Origin: Chromatiaceae bacterium
GTDB taxonomy: Bacteria; Pseudomonadota; Gammaproteobacteria; Chromatiales; Chromatiaceae
Assembly (NCBI GenBank): GCA_024235395.1
Contig: JACKMK010000002.1
Location: 434,001 to 498,000 of the forward strand
Length of the DNA: 64,000 nt
Direction: 5' to 3'
Shown: piece after piece, positions 1 to 8,222 of the stretch
Numbering within the stretch: position 1 is the stretch's first letter
Layout: every line of letters starts with the position of its first letter
Position numbers and translations under genes: made by a program
The notes under the pieces: generated by a model
What the model was told of the DNA's origin: nothing
Seen by the model: only the letters and a program-made list of their open reading frames with translations
Databases searched by the model: none

Positions 1-169
1 CCAGCGGACAGAAGCCGGTGAATGCAGACTGAAACAGGTTGAGGCCGATGAAGCCGGTGAACCACAGCCAGTACTCGTGATGGAACAGCGGACTGGCCGG
101 TACGCCGAGCGCGAGGGTGAGCATGATCATGATCCCGGCGAATGCCAGGACGATGCGTTCAATCGACAT
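1..169 (-). CDS. DUF2892 (YgaP-like) inner-membrane protein, partial
   Basis: The first 56 residues of a protein that runs off the left edge. It starts MSIERIVLAFAGIM, a hydrophobic helix. A second hydrophobic stretch (WLWFTGFIGLNLFQS) ends in FTGFCPL, the typical DUF2892 signature, as found in the membrane tail of YgaP rhodaneses and in small stand-alone proteins next to sulfur-handling genes. The ATG lies about 60 bases downstream of a clear promoter with an embedded palindrome. The gene is truncated by the window, so its full length and any fused rhodanese domain are unknown. Confidence 0.75.
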   Translation of the reverse strand, partial: MSIERIVLAFAGIMIMLTLALGVPASPLFHHEYWLWFTGFIGLNLFQSAFTGFCPL

Positions 170-231
170 AGGGTCTCTCCAAAATGGGTCCGGGAAACCG
201 CTGATACGGCTCGCGGTGTAAAACGCCAAAG

Positions 232-261
232 ATATTAGCATCATCTAATATATAAAGTCAA
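232..261 (-). promoter_or_regulatory. Sigma-70 promoter with overlapping ATATTAG-N6-CTAATAT operator
   Basis: On the minus strand, TTGACT (256-261) and TAATAT (232-237) form -35 and -10 boxes 18 bases apart, pointing at the DUF2892 gene. A perfect 7-6-7 inverted repeat (232-251) covers the -10 box and half the spacer, the right place for a repressor. The A/T-rich palindrome resembles sites of ArsR-family sulfide-responsive repressors (BigR/SqrR/YgaV), which often control DUF2892 genes. The regulator's identity is inferred; no such gene is in the window. Confidence 0.6.
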
Positions 262-452
262 GTGGAGACAATCGTTTAGCCCTTCAAACGCCCAAAATTA
301 CCGACCGGCCGCCGCAACCGATTCACGCAAATGCGTATGATTCGTGATTGCATTATAGCGCCGCCCTTGGTCTACTGAGGCGGCGGCGCAAACGCGTCGG
401 GACACCCGGCCGGGTTTCCGGTCGGCGAGCCTCTATCGGATCGGAACAGCGT

Positions 453-1592
453 ATGAAGACATCGGCCAAGCTGCTGGCTTTGCTCACCCTGGTAGTGCCA
501 ACCGCGGCGTCGGCGTCTGATGACCTTGCCGCGCTCGGGCGTGCGCTGTACTTCGACGGCAATCTTTCATACAACCGTACCCAATCGTGTGCCTCCTGCC
601 ATGCGCCGGATCGCGCCTTTGTCGATCCGCGCGGCGCCGGCGAGCTGGCTGCGGCCTCGCTCGGCGACGACGGCCGTTCGATCGGCGATCGCAATGCACC
701 GAGTGCGGCCTACGCCCGTTTCAGCCCGCCCTTTCATCGGCGCGATGACGGTCGCTATGTCGGTGGCCAGTTCCTGGATGGGCGTGCACGCGACCTCGCG
801 GAGCAGGCTGGCGGTCCGCCACTCAATCCGATCGAGATGGGTATGCCGGACAAGGCGGCGGTGGTCGCACGGCTGCGAGCGAACCCCACCTACGTCGACG
901 GTTTCCGCCGGCTGTTCGGAGAAGACGTCTGGGACCAGGTGGATACCGGTTATGCCGCGATGACGGAATGCATCGCGGCCTTTGAACAGACGCCCGAGTT
1001 TGCGCCGTTCGACTCGAAGTACGACCGCTACCTGCGCGGCGAGTACCGTCTGACCGAACAGGAAGACCTCGGTATGACGCTGTTCTTCTCACAGCAGTTC
1101 ACCAACTGCAATCTCTGCCACCAGCTCAAGCCACGCGCGGCGATGGCCGGTGAGACCTTCAGCAACTACGAGTTCCACAACATCGGCACGCCGCCGAACC
1201 GGGCGCTGCGGGCATTGAATGGCAAGGGGGAGGCGTTCGTCGACCGCGGTCTGCTCGACCACCCCGCGGTAGACGACTCCGCTCAGGCCGGCCGGTTCAA
1301 GGTACCGAGTCTGCGCAATGTCGCCGTGACCGGGCCCTACATGCACAACGGTGTGTTCAAGGACCTGCGTACCGTGGTCCTGTTCTACAACAAGTACAAC
1401 AGCCGCAGCGCGCGCCGCCAGATCAACCCGGAGACCGGCGAACGCTGGGCCGGGCCCGAGGTCGGCGAGAATCTGTCGTTGAAGGAACTCGAGACGGGTC
1501 CGGCGCTCGACGACCGGCGAGTGGATGCACTGGTCGCGTTCATGAAGACGCTGACCGACCAGCGTTACGAACCGCTGCTGGACGTCCAATGA
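453..1592 (+). CDS. Diheme cytochrome c peroxidase / MauG-like protein
   Basis: A 379-residue protein of the bacterial diheme peroxidase/MauG superfamily, exported to the periplasm. A signal peptide (residues 1-22, ending ASA) precedes two c-heme sites, CASCH (46-50) and CNLCH (219-223). The C-terminal part has the family motif VPSLRNVAVTGPYMHNG, in which the Met is a usual axial ligand. I chose the ATG at 453 because it begins the signal peptide and has GGAACAG upstream. The ORF stays open upstream to 348, but that stretch is arginine-rich and not signal-like. A true peroxidase cannot be separated from a MauG-type cofactor-maturing enzyme by sequence. No obvious protein substrate is encoded next to it. 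Its 3' end overlaps a convergent small ORF. Confidence 0.85.
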   Translation: MKTSAKLLALLTLVVPTAASASDDLAALGRALYFDGNLSYNRTQSCASCHAPDRAFVDPRGAGELAAASLGDDGRSIGDRNAPSAAYARFSPPFHRRDDGRYVGGQFLDGRARDLAEQAGGPPLNPIEMGMPDKAAVVARLRANPTYVDGFRRLFGEDVWDQVDTGYAAMTECIAAFEQTPEFAPFDSKYDRYLRGEYRLTEQEDLGMTLFFSQQFTNCNLCHQLKPRAAMAGETFSNYEFHNIGTPPNRALRALNGKGEAFVDRGLLDHPAVDDSAQAGRFKVPSLRNVAVTGPYMHNGVFKDLRTVVLFYNKYNSRSARRQINPETGERWAGPEVGENLSLKELETGPALDDRRVDALVAFMKTLTDQRYEPLLDVQ

Positions 1593-1801
1593 ACTGTCGG
1601 CCCGGTGACGGCCGCCTGGGGGCCGGGCCGCCGTCGCGCGCAGCACTCGAGGCACAGGCGCTGCAGCCAACGTTTGGACTCAAGGTCCAGACACCGCAGA
1701 TCTGCGACACACAACGACGGATGTGACAACAGCTCGCGCAGCAGCGTGACCGGAACAGCCACGCGCACCATCGGCTGCGCATCGAACCCACATTCGCACA
1801 T
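1565..1801 (-). CDS. Small cysteine-rich hypothetical protein, end of hemP operon
   Basis: A possible 78-residue protein beginning MCECGFDAQPMVRVAVP, with further Cys residues (SLCVADLRC, RLCLECC). It begins 68 bases after the DUF2325 gene on the same strand, and its last 28 bases overlap the convergent cytochrome gene. Codon third positions are GC-rich like neighbouring genes, and the sequence reads as a folded amphipathic protein rather than arginine-rich shadow translation. There is no convincing Shine-Dalgarno. The overlap with a well-supported gene lowers confidence. Function unknown. Confidence 0.4.
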   Translation of the reverse strand: MCECGFDAQPMVRVAVPVTLLRELLSHPSLCVADLRCLDLESKRWLQRLCLECCARRRPGPQAAVTGPTVHWTSSSGS

Positions 1802-1869
1802 CGTGTCGGCGCCCGGGCGGTCCGATCGACGGGGCTCACGAGGGCACTGCGGTCGTCCCTGCGGCACCG

Positions 1870-3216
1870 TCAAGGCGTCTCTGCGGTCGTGACGCTGTCG
1901 AGCGCCCGGGCGAAGGTCGCAATGCCGGACGAACGCAGAAACACATGCGGTTTCGCGTGTCGCTTGCAGAAACGTTTCAACCGGTAATAGGCATCGTGAC
2001 TGACGCTGTCGGTGGCGCAGACCACGGCGTCTGCCGACGACAACATTGCGTCGAGGCGCTGCCTGTTGTCCTCGAGGCCGCCGTCGTGATGTTCGAACAG
2101 ACCATTGCAGCGCGCGACCAGGTCGCGGTATTGCTCGATCAGCCGACTGCGCCCACCGACGCACAGGATGCGCCTGCCGTGCAGGTTGGGGCACTCGCCG
2201 CATGGCGTGTTGCGGCAGCCGTCGCATGCCGTGGTCGCCTGGGTGATCAGGTGCTCGAGTCCAGCGGTCTCGGCACCTCGCTCACCGCATTCACGCTCGA
2301 TCGATACGCGCGACCTTTCCGCAGCGGTGACCGCGGCCTGCAGCTCGTCGCAGCGCCGACGCAGTCGATCGTTGCAGCGGTGTGCCGCGGCCAGCTGGCG
2401 CTCCAGATTCGCAGCCCGTTCGAAACCGCAGGCGGCGCGCAGCCTGGCCAGCTCGCGGTCTTGCTCCTCGCGTTGGGAAAGCAGTCGGCGGCGCTCTGCG
2501 TCGAGCGTTGTCAGGCGATGCTGCAGGTCGCGCGTTTCCGCCTCGCGTGCTCCGAGCCGGACGCGCGTGCGTCGCTGCAGGTCGTCGAATGCGTGCCGTA
2601 TCGAACCCAGCTCGGCCTCCACGGTTCGCAGCTTCTGCAGATCGGCACGCTGCCCGGCGCCGACCTGGTGAGACAGCATGTGCACCTGCTCGAATGCCTG
2701 CGTTGTCAGTGCGTCGTCGCAGCGCGGATGGGTCAATGTCGCCCACAGGGCGCCCGCAACCTCACCGGACGACAGCGCGCCCTGCCACAGTGCTTCGAGT
2801 GCGTCGCGGCTACGTGCCTTGGCAAAACGTTTCACGTCGCCGGCGAACTTTTTCTCCAACGCCTTGTGGGTCGCGAGCGACAGGCTGTTGCGCGCGTCGG
2901 CCGCTGAGACGAAGCTGACGTGCAGTGCATAATCGTCGAGCGTTCCGGCAGATGCGTTGCCGTGATTTCGCGCGATGCGCCTCAGTTCGGCGGCGTCCAG
3001 ACAGGTGCCGATGATCGGACAATGCAGTTTGTGTGCGAGTGTCCAGAGCTTGCGTCGCGTTCGCTGTTGCGCGGCGCGGTGCGCCCGATCGTCGGGTGGC
3101 AGCGCCAGTCCCGCGGGCTTTGGGTGCGACGGCGGCCAGGCGGCCTTCCCGGGGGAAGGCTGCAGATCCTCGTCGGTGGCGGCATGCGACGACGGTACGT
3201 TCAACAGATCACACAT
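1870..3216 (-). CDS. DUF2325 domain protein with long coiled coil
   Basis: A 448-residue cytoplasmic protein. The N-terminal ~150 residues are of unknown function. Residues ~190-310 are strongly charged with many Arg/Glu/Gln heptads (a coiled coil). The C-terminal ~100 residues are a DUF2325 domain: ILCVGG at its start, a helical middle, then ADAVVCATDSVSHDAYY and KPHVFLRSSG. A cysteine cluster (CDGCRNTPCGECP) sits just before the domain and may bind metal. DUF2325 has no established biochemical role. Association with hemP and iron-regulated operons is frequent in proteobacteria and is seen here. The ATG at 3216 overlaps the stop of the upstream small gene, indicating translational coupling. 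Confidence 0.8.
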   Translation of the reverse strand: MCDLLNVPSSHAATDEDLQPSPGKAAWPPSHPKPAGLALPPDDRAHRAAQQRTRRKLWTLAHKLHCPIIGTCLDAAELRRIARNHGNASAGTLDDYALHVSFVSAADARNSLSLATHKALEKKFAGDVKRFAKARSRDALEALWQGALSSGEVAGALWATLTHPRCDDALTTQAFEQVHMLSHQVGAGQRADLQKLRTVEAELGSIRHAFDDLQRRTRVRLGAREAETRDLQHRLTTLDAERRRLLSQREEQDRELARLRAACGFERAANLERQLAAAHRCNDRLRRRCDELQAAVTAAERSRVSIERECGERGAETAGLEHLITQATTACDGCRNTPCGECPNLHGRRILCVGGRSRLIEQYRDLVARCNGLFEHHDGGLEDNRQRLDAMLSSADAVVCATDSVSHDAYYRLKRFCKRHAKPHVFLRSSGIATFARALDSVTTAETP

Positions 3217-3481
3217 CCGCGCCTCCCGCGGTGCCTGTTGGCCCGGCCAACCAGCGCCAGTGCGCCTTCAGGCGCAGGTAGCTGCACAGCACTCCGGAAC
3301 CGCCCTCGAAGCCGGGATGGCTGCACAACAGCTCGATGTGCCGCACGACCGAGTTGGCGATCGCCGGTGAACGCGTTTCCAGGTAATGTCGGATCAACTG
3401 ACCGAGCCGCTGTTCGAGCGCCTCGGTGGTGTATCTCGTCTCGGATGGAGCGGGACGTGACGGGATGTCAATGGACGACAT
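3209..3481 (-). CDS. Small hypothetical protein between hemP and DUF2325 gene
   Basis: A 90-residue protein (MSSIDIPSRPAPSETRYTTE...) without a recognised domain. It is predicted soluble and mostly helical, with a central segment about lining up SPAIANSVVRHIELLCSHP. A good ribosome binding site (TGGAGG, about 8 bases before the ATG) fixes the start. Its stop overlaps the start of the DUF2325 gene by 8 bases. Small proteins of this size commonly sit between hemP and DUF2325 genes, so a role in the same iron/heme response is inferred from position only. Confidence 0.65.
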   Translation of the reverse strand: MSSIDIPSRPAPSETRYTTEALEQRLGQLIRHYLETRSPAIANSVVRHIELLCSHPGFEGGSGVLCSYLRLKAHWRWLAGPTGTAGGADV

Positions 3482-3588
3482 GGCATGGGCCTCCAGTTGG
3501 CGGAATGTTGAACATTCGCGGCTGGCTGGCGGCCGCAGGCGGTGCGGCCCCTGGCTGGCATGCGCGTTGTGTTGGCCCGCTGCCGGGC

Positions 3589-3777
3589 CTACTTGGTCAG
3601 GATGAGTTTTCCCTGGCGCGTCAGTCGCAAGGTATAGGTTTCACCGTGGTGATCGATCAACACGAGCTTGCGATCGCCAAACAGCGACCGGCTGTCGATG
3701 CGTGCCTGTTTCGGTGACGACAGCGCACTGGGTGCAGCATCATCGACGGCGTGTGGGTTCGGTTTCTCGACGTTCAT
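3589..3777 (-). CDS. hemP: Hemin uptake protein HemP
   Basis: A 62-residue protein whose C-terminal half carries the HemP signature: IDSRSLFGDRKLVLI followed by HGETYTLRLTRQGKLILTK. HemP is a small cytoplasmic protein at the head of Fur-repressed heme/iron uptake operons. In several bacteria it is needed for full expression of heme receptor genes. I chose the ATG at 3777. An upstream TTG (3834) lies inside the -35 region and would precede the transcript start. The gene heads an operon with the 90-residue protein (108 bases downstream) and the DUF2325 protein. No heme receptor or transporter gene lies in the window. Confidence 0.85.
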   Translation of the reverse strand: MNVEKPNPHAVDDAAPSALSSPKQARIDSRSLFGDRKLVLIDHHGETYTLRLTRQGKLILTK

Positions 3778-3806
3778 CACTGCGGCGGCGGGGGACCATG
3801 GTTTGC

Positions 3807-3856
3807 AGTCTAGCGCCGCAGGAAATAATGTCAATAAGAATCATTCGCAATAAAAT
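3807..3856. promoter_or_regulatory. Divergent promoters with Fur box (hemP / M28 peptidase gene)
   Basis: The 19 bases at 3830-3848 match the Fur consensus (GATAATGATAATCATTATC) at 13 positions, including the whole AATCATT core. On the minus strand a perfect TTGACA (3829-3834) and TAGACT (3807-3812), 16 bases apart, form the hemP promoter, so Fur binding would cover its -35 box. On the plus strand ATGTCA (3828-3833) and TAAAAT (3851-3856), 17 bases apart, form a weaker promoter for the peptidase gene, spanned by the same box. Iron repression of both genes is inferred. Confidence 0.7.
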
Positions 3857-3899
3857 CAGTGCAGTGGATGGGTGGATGTCAATCCCGGGGGATGTTGAG

Positions 3900-6869
3900 A
3901 TGTGTATCGTGGGCAGCAGTCAATCGCCGGGTCGGTGCGGCGTCACGCGCGCGGCGGGGTACGGGGCACGCATCGCAGCGCTTTGCGCCATCGTGCTGGT
4001 GCCGATGGCGAGTCCGGCCGACGAGGCCAACGACGAGGCACGCTGGTTGTCCAATACCCGGCAGCTTACGTTCGAGGGACGGCGGGCCGGCGAGGGCTAT
4101 TTCAGTCGCGACGGCCAGCGCCTGATCTTCCAGTCGGAACGCGACCCCGCGAATCCTTTCTACCAGATCCACCTGCTCGATCTGGCCACCGGCGACGTGC
4201 AGCGAATCTCGCCCGGAACGGGCAAGGCGACCTGCTCGTGGATCCATCCGCGCGGCGATCGGGTGTTGTATGCGTCCACCGATGCCGATCCGCAGACCGC
4301 CGGGAAGATGCAGGCGGAACTGGATTTCCGTGCCTCCGGGCAGCAGCGTCGCTACAGCTGGGACTTCGATCCGCAATACGAGATCTATGCGCAGGACCTG
4401 ACAGACGGCAGCCGCATCAATCTGACCCGGAGCGAGGGCTACGACGCCGAGGGTGCCTACTCGCCCGACGGCAGACTGATCGTATTCGCGTCCAATCGTG
4501 CGGCCTACGACGGCAGCATGACCGACGCGCAGGGTGCCGTGTTCGAGCACGACAAGTCGTACATGATGGACATCTACCTGATGAACGCGGACGGCACCCA
4601 GGTCCGCCGCCTGACCGACACTCCCGGCTACGACGGTGGGCCCTTCTTCAGCCCCGACGGTGGGCAGATCACCTGGCGGCGCTTCTCGACCGACGGCAGT
4701 CGCGCCGAGATCCACACCATGGACCTCGCGACCGGCGTGCAACGCCAGGTCACCCGCATGGGGGTCATGTCCTGGGCGCCGTTTTTTCATCCGAGCGGTG
4801 ATTACCTGATCTTCGCGTCGAACCGCGAGGGCTTCGCCAATTTCGAGCTGTTTATCGTCGATGCGGCCGGGCGGCGCGAACCGGTGCGGGTGACATTCAC
4901 CGGGGGGTTCGACGGCCTGCCGGTGTTCTCGCCGGACGGCGCCCGGCTGGCCTGGACCTCGAACCGCACCTCGAATCAGCAGAGCCAGTTGTTCATCGCC
5001 GACTGGAACGATGCGGAGGCGCGTCGGCAGCTGCAGCTGCCAGACAGTCGGGCAACCGCAGCCGCGGCTGTCGTGGCCGCGTCGGATACGACCCTGAGTG
5101 AGATCCGCGCCGAAGACGCACGCCTGCACGTCGTGCGGCTGGCCGGCGACGCGATGCAGGGTCGGTTGACCGGCACGGCCGGCGAACGCCTCGCAACCGA
5201 CTATGTCGCCGGTGTTTTCGAGCGCATCGGACTCGAACCGGCCGGCGACGAAGGTTACTTTCAGGCCTTCCCGTTCACCGCTGCGGCCACCCTGGGTGAG
5301 GGCAACCACCTGCGGATCGCGGGTGTCGACGGGACGGACGATCTGCAGGTCGACCGCGACTGGCGTCCGCTGGCGTTGTCGCGCAGCGGCGAGGTCCCGG
5401 CGACCGGTGTCGTGTTCGCAGGCTATGGGATCGTCGCGCCCGGCACGGACAAGGTGCCGGACTATGATGCCTATGGCGGGCTCGATGTGGCCGGCAAGTG
5501 GGTCATGGTGCTGCGCTTCCAGCCCGAGTCCGTGCCGCCGGAATGGCGCCGACACCTGCTGCACTACTCCGATCTCGCGTACAAGGCGGCCGTCGCGAAG
5601 CGGCACGGCGCGGTCGGACTGATCGTGGTCACAGGCCCGAACGCCGCAGCCCGCGACCGGCTGGTCGAGTTGCGTCTCGACACCGCCGGCGCCACGACGA
5701 CGCTCGGTGGTATCTCGGTCAGCGATGCGCTCGCGGAACGCATGCTGCAAACGGTGGGCAGGGACCTGACGACGCTGCAGACAGCGCTCGACAAGGGTGA
5801 GTCGGCAGAGGGTTTCGATCTGGGCGGCGTGCAGCTCGCGGCGGTGTTGGATATCCAGCGCGAGAAGGGTCAGGGACGCAACGTGCTGGCGCGTCTGCCG
5901 GCGACCAGCGCCAGCGGGCTACCACCGCTGGCGATCGGCGCGCACGTCGATCACCTCGGCCATGGACAGGTGTCCGGGTCGCTGGCGCACGACGACGAAC
6001 GCGGTGCTATCCATCACGGTGCCGACGACAACGCCTCCGGGGTCGCCGCGATGCTGGAGATCGCACAGCATCTCGCCGGTCTGCGACGGGAAGGCCGGCT
6101 GCAATCCCGGCGCGACATCCTGTTCGCCGCATGGTCGGGCGAAGAACTCGGCACCCTGGGGTCACAGCATTTCGTCGACCGGCTGGCCGGCACCGGCGAT
6201 CTGCGTGGCAAGGTGGCCGCCTATCTCAATATGGACATGGTCGGCCACCTGAAGGACAGGCTTTACCTGCAGGCGACCGGCTCAAGTCCGATCTGGACGC
6301 GCGAAATCGAACGTCGCAACGTTCCGTTGGGTCTGCCGATCGCGACCAAGGCCGATCCCTATCTCCCGACCGACTCGACACCCTTCTACATGCAGGGGGT
6401 GCCGGTGCTGAATGCGTTCACCGGGGCGCACGAGGATTACTCATCGCCGCGCGATACCGCGGACACGCTGAACTATGCCGGGATACGCGACGTTGCACGG
6501 TTGTTCGATGGCATCGCCGCATCGTTGGCGCGGGCCGAGGACACACCCGAGTATGTCGCCGTGACGCGCCAGTCGAGTGGACTTTCACGCAGCCATCTGC
6601 GTGCCTATCTCGGGACCATCCCGGCATACGGGCAGGACGAGGCGGTCAAGGGCGTACGGTTGCAGGGTGCCGTCAAGGGCGCACCGGCAGAACGGGCCGG
6701 CGTGCGCAACGGTGACCTGCTCGTTGGGCTGGCGGGCGTCGAGATCGCCAGTATCCACGACTTCATGAACGCACTCGCCGGCCTGAAGGCCGGCGAGCCG
6801 ACCGGGATGACCGTGCTGCGCAACGGCGAAACCCTGGTCCTCGAGGTCGTTCCGACGGCGCGCGAGTGA
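3900..6869 (+). CDS. Secreted TolB-propeller / M28 aminopeptidase / PDZ fusion protein
   Basis: A 989-residue exported protein. After an N-terminal signal segment (hydrophobic IAALCAIVLVPMASPA) come PD40/TolB-type beta-propeller repeats over residues ~55-390 (FSRDGQRLIF, YSPDGRLIVFASNR, FSPDGARLAWTSNR). A PA-like insert follows at ~500-640, then a peptidase M28 domain at ~670-870. Zinc and catalytic residues are visible: AHVDHLGH, GADDNASG, SGEELG, NMDMVG and GAHEDYSSPRDT. A C-terminal PDZ domain (ERAGVRNGDLLVGL) ends the protein. It is probably a zinc-dependent periplasmic or outer-surface aminopeptidase. An in-frame ATG at 3876 is an alternative start. It diverges from hemP across a shared Fur box, so expression may rise under iron starvation. 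Confidence 0.85.
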   Translation: MCIVGSSQSPGRCGVTRAAGYGARIAALCAIVLVPMASPADEANDEARWLSNTRQLTFEGRRAGEGYFSRDGQRLIFQSERDPANPFYQIHLLDLATGDVQRISPGTGKATCSWIHPRGDRVLYASTDADPQTAGKMQAELDFRASGQQRRYSWDFDPQYEIYAQDLTDGSRINLTRSEGYDAEGAYSPDGRLIVFASNRAAYDGSMTDAQGAVFEHDKSYMMDIYLMNADGTQVRRLTDTPGYDGGPFFSPDGGQITWRRFSTDGSRAEIHTMDLATGVQRQVTRMGVMSWAPFFHPSGDYLIFASNREGFANFELFIVDAAGRREPVRVTFTGGFDGLPVFSPDGARLAWTSNRTSNQQSQLFIADWNDAEARRQLQLPDSRATAAAAVVAASDTTLSEIRAEDARLHVVRLAGDAMQGRLTGTAGERLATDYVAGVFERIGLEPAGDEGYFQAFPFTAAATLGEGNHLRIAGVDGTDDLQVDRDWRPLALSRSGEVPATGVVFAGYGIVAPGTDKVPDYDAYGGLDVAGKWVMVLRFQPESVPPEWRRHLLHYSDLAYKAAVAKRHGAVGLIVVTGPNAAARDRLVELRLDTAGATTTLGGISVSDALAERMLQTVGRDLTTLQTALDKGESAEGFDLGGVQLAAVLDIQREKGQGRNVLARLPATSASGLPPLAIGAHVDHLGHGQVSGSLAHDDERGAIHHGADDNASGVAAMLEIAQHLAGLRREGRLQSRRDILFAAWSGEELGTLGSQHFVDRLAGTGDLRGKVAAYLNMDMVGHLKDRLYLQATGSSPIWTREIERRNVPLGLPIATKADPYLPTDSTPFYMQGVPVLNAFTGAHEDYSSPRDTADTLNYAGIRDVARLFDGIAASLARAEDTPEYVAVTRQSSGLSRSHLRAYLGTIPAYGQDEAVKGVRLQGAVKGAPAERAGVRNGDLLVGLAGVEIASIHDFMNALAGLKAGEPTGMTVLRNGETLVLEVVPTARE

Positions 6870-6970
6870 TGTCCGGGCGGGGTCGGGGAATGCCCGGGAC
6901 AGGGCGTGGTTGACGGCGTGGCGCTGCCGTCATTGGATGGGCGGCAAGGTCCGCGGGCAAGGTATTGAAC

Positions 6971-8200
6971 GTGCTTTTCGGCTATCTCGACGCATTGTGG
7001 AACATCCTGCTCGACCTTTCGCCGGCCCTGTTGCTGGGTCTGCTGCTGGCCGGGGTCTTGCGGGTGTTTTTTCCCGAAGGGATGGTCCGGGCGCACCTCA
7101 GCCAGTCCAGCCTCGGCAGCGTCGTGCGCGCCGCGCTGATCGGTGTGCCGATGCCGCTGTGTTCCTGCGGGGTCGTGCCGACAGCGATAGGCCTGCGCAA
7201 CCAGGGTGCCTCGCCCGGTGCGACGACCTCGTTCCTGATCAGTACGCCGCAGACCGGGGTCGATTCGATCCTGGTCAGCGCGGCGTTCCTCGGTTGGCCG
7301 TTTGCATTGTTCAAGGTGGTGGCGGCATTCTTCAGCGGAGTCGCCGGCGGATGGCTGGTCAACCGTTTCACGGCCCCCGATGCGGCCGCGGCGGAACTCG
7401 AGCAAGGCGAACATTGGCGGGATGTCGACAACCGGCTGCTCGCGGTGCTGCGTTACGCGCTGTTCGATATCCTCGCGGCGATCGACCTGTGGCTGATCGG
7501 CGGTGTGCTGCTCGCCGCATTGATCACCTTCGCGGTACCGGCTGACTACTTCGCCTCGGTGGGCTGGGCACAGGGCGTAGGCGGCATGCTGCTGGTCCTT
7601 GCGGTATCGCTGCCATTGTACGTGTGCACCACCAGCTCGGTGCCGATCGCCGCTTCGTTGATCGCCGCCGGCATGCCGGCGGGCTCGGCGCTGGTGTTTC
7701 TGATGGCCGGCCCGGCGACCAATGTGGCGACCATGGGGGCCGTCTACCGGGCGCTCGGCGCACGCGTCCTCGCGCTCTATCTCGGAACAGTGATCGTCGC
7801 CAGCGTGGGGCTGGGGATGACGTTCGATTTCATCATCGGCGGGACCACGGTGGTGACCGGTGCGCACGCACACGCGACGCGGGCCTGGTGGGAGATCGCC
7901 TCGGCGGTATTGCTGCTAGCGCTGATGACCTACCTGCTGGCCCGTCGTCTGCGTCGACGCTGGCTGCCGGACCGCGATCGCGTGTCGGACCAGCCGCAAC
8001 TGACGCTGCAGGTCGAAGGCATGTCGTGCCAGCATTGCGCCGCCAGCGTGTCACAGGCGTTGCAGGCGGCGGACGCGGTCGAGCGGGTCGACGTCGAATT
8101 GTCCTCGGGACGCGTACAGGTCTGGGGCGGCGATCTGCGGCGTGACCGCCTGGCCGCGGTGGTCACGCGTGCCGGGTACAAGGTCGTCGACGCGGAGTGA
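6971..8200 (+). CDS. SO_0444-family metal efflux permease with C-terminal HMA domain
   Basis: A ~409-residue polytopic inner-membrane protein of the DUF318/ArsP-like permease family (SO_0444 Cu/Zn efflux type). Signature segments are PMPLCSCGVVPTAIGLR with TTSFLISTPQTGVDS, and YVCTTSSVPIAASLIAAG with MAGPATNVATMG. After the last helix an HMA metal-binding domain is fused (LQVEGMSCQHCAASVSQAL, with the CxxC pair). It likely exports Cu, Zn or a related soft metal, the HMA tail passing or sensing the ion. GTG at 6971 is preferred because AAGG sits 8 bases upstream; TTG at 6965 is also in frame. The Fur-family gene begins 22 bases after the stop, probably co-transcribed. Confidence 0.85.
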   Translation: MLFGYLDALWNILLDLSPALLLGLLLAGVLRVFFPEGMVRAHLSQSSLGSVVRAALIGVPMPLCSCGVVPTAIGLRNQGASPGATTSFLISTPQTGVDSILVSAAFLGWPFALFKVVAAFFSGVAGGWLVNRFTAPDAAAAELEQGEHWRDVDNRLLAVLRYALFDILAAIDLWLIGGVLLAALITFAVPADYFASVGWAQGVGGMLLVLAVSLPLYVCTTSSVPIAASLIAAGMPAGSALVFLMAGPATNVATMGAVYRALGARVLALYLGTVIVASVGLGMTFDFIIGGTTVVTGAHAHATRAWWEIASAVLLLALMTYLLARRLRRRWLPDRDRVSDQPQLTLQVEGMSCQHCAASVSQALQAADAVERVDVELSSGRVQVWGGDLRRDRLAAVVTRAGYKVVDAE

Positions 8201-8222
8201 CTGCTCTATACTGGAAAAGACT

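Noticed and set aside
1945..2907. 320-codon plus-strand frame
   Set aside because: Antisense to the DUF2325 gene, which has a recognisable domain and an operon context.
3879..5750. 623-codon open frame on the minus strand
   Set aside because: Antisense to the well-supported propeller/peptidase gene. The translation is rich in Arg, Gly and His, with no domain; typical of GC-rich shadow frames.
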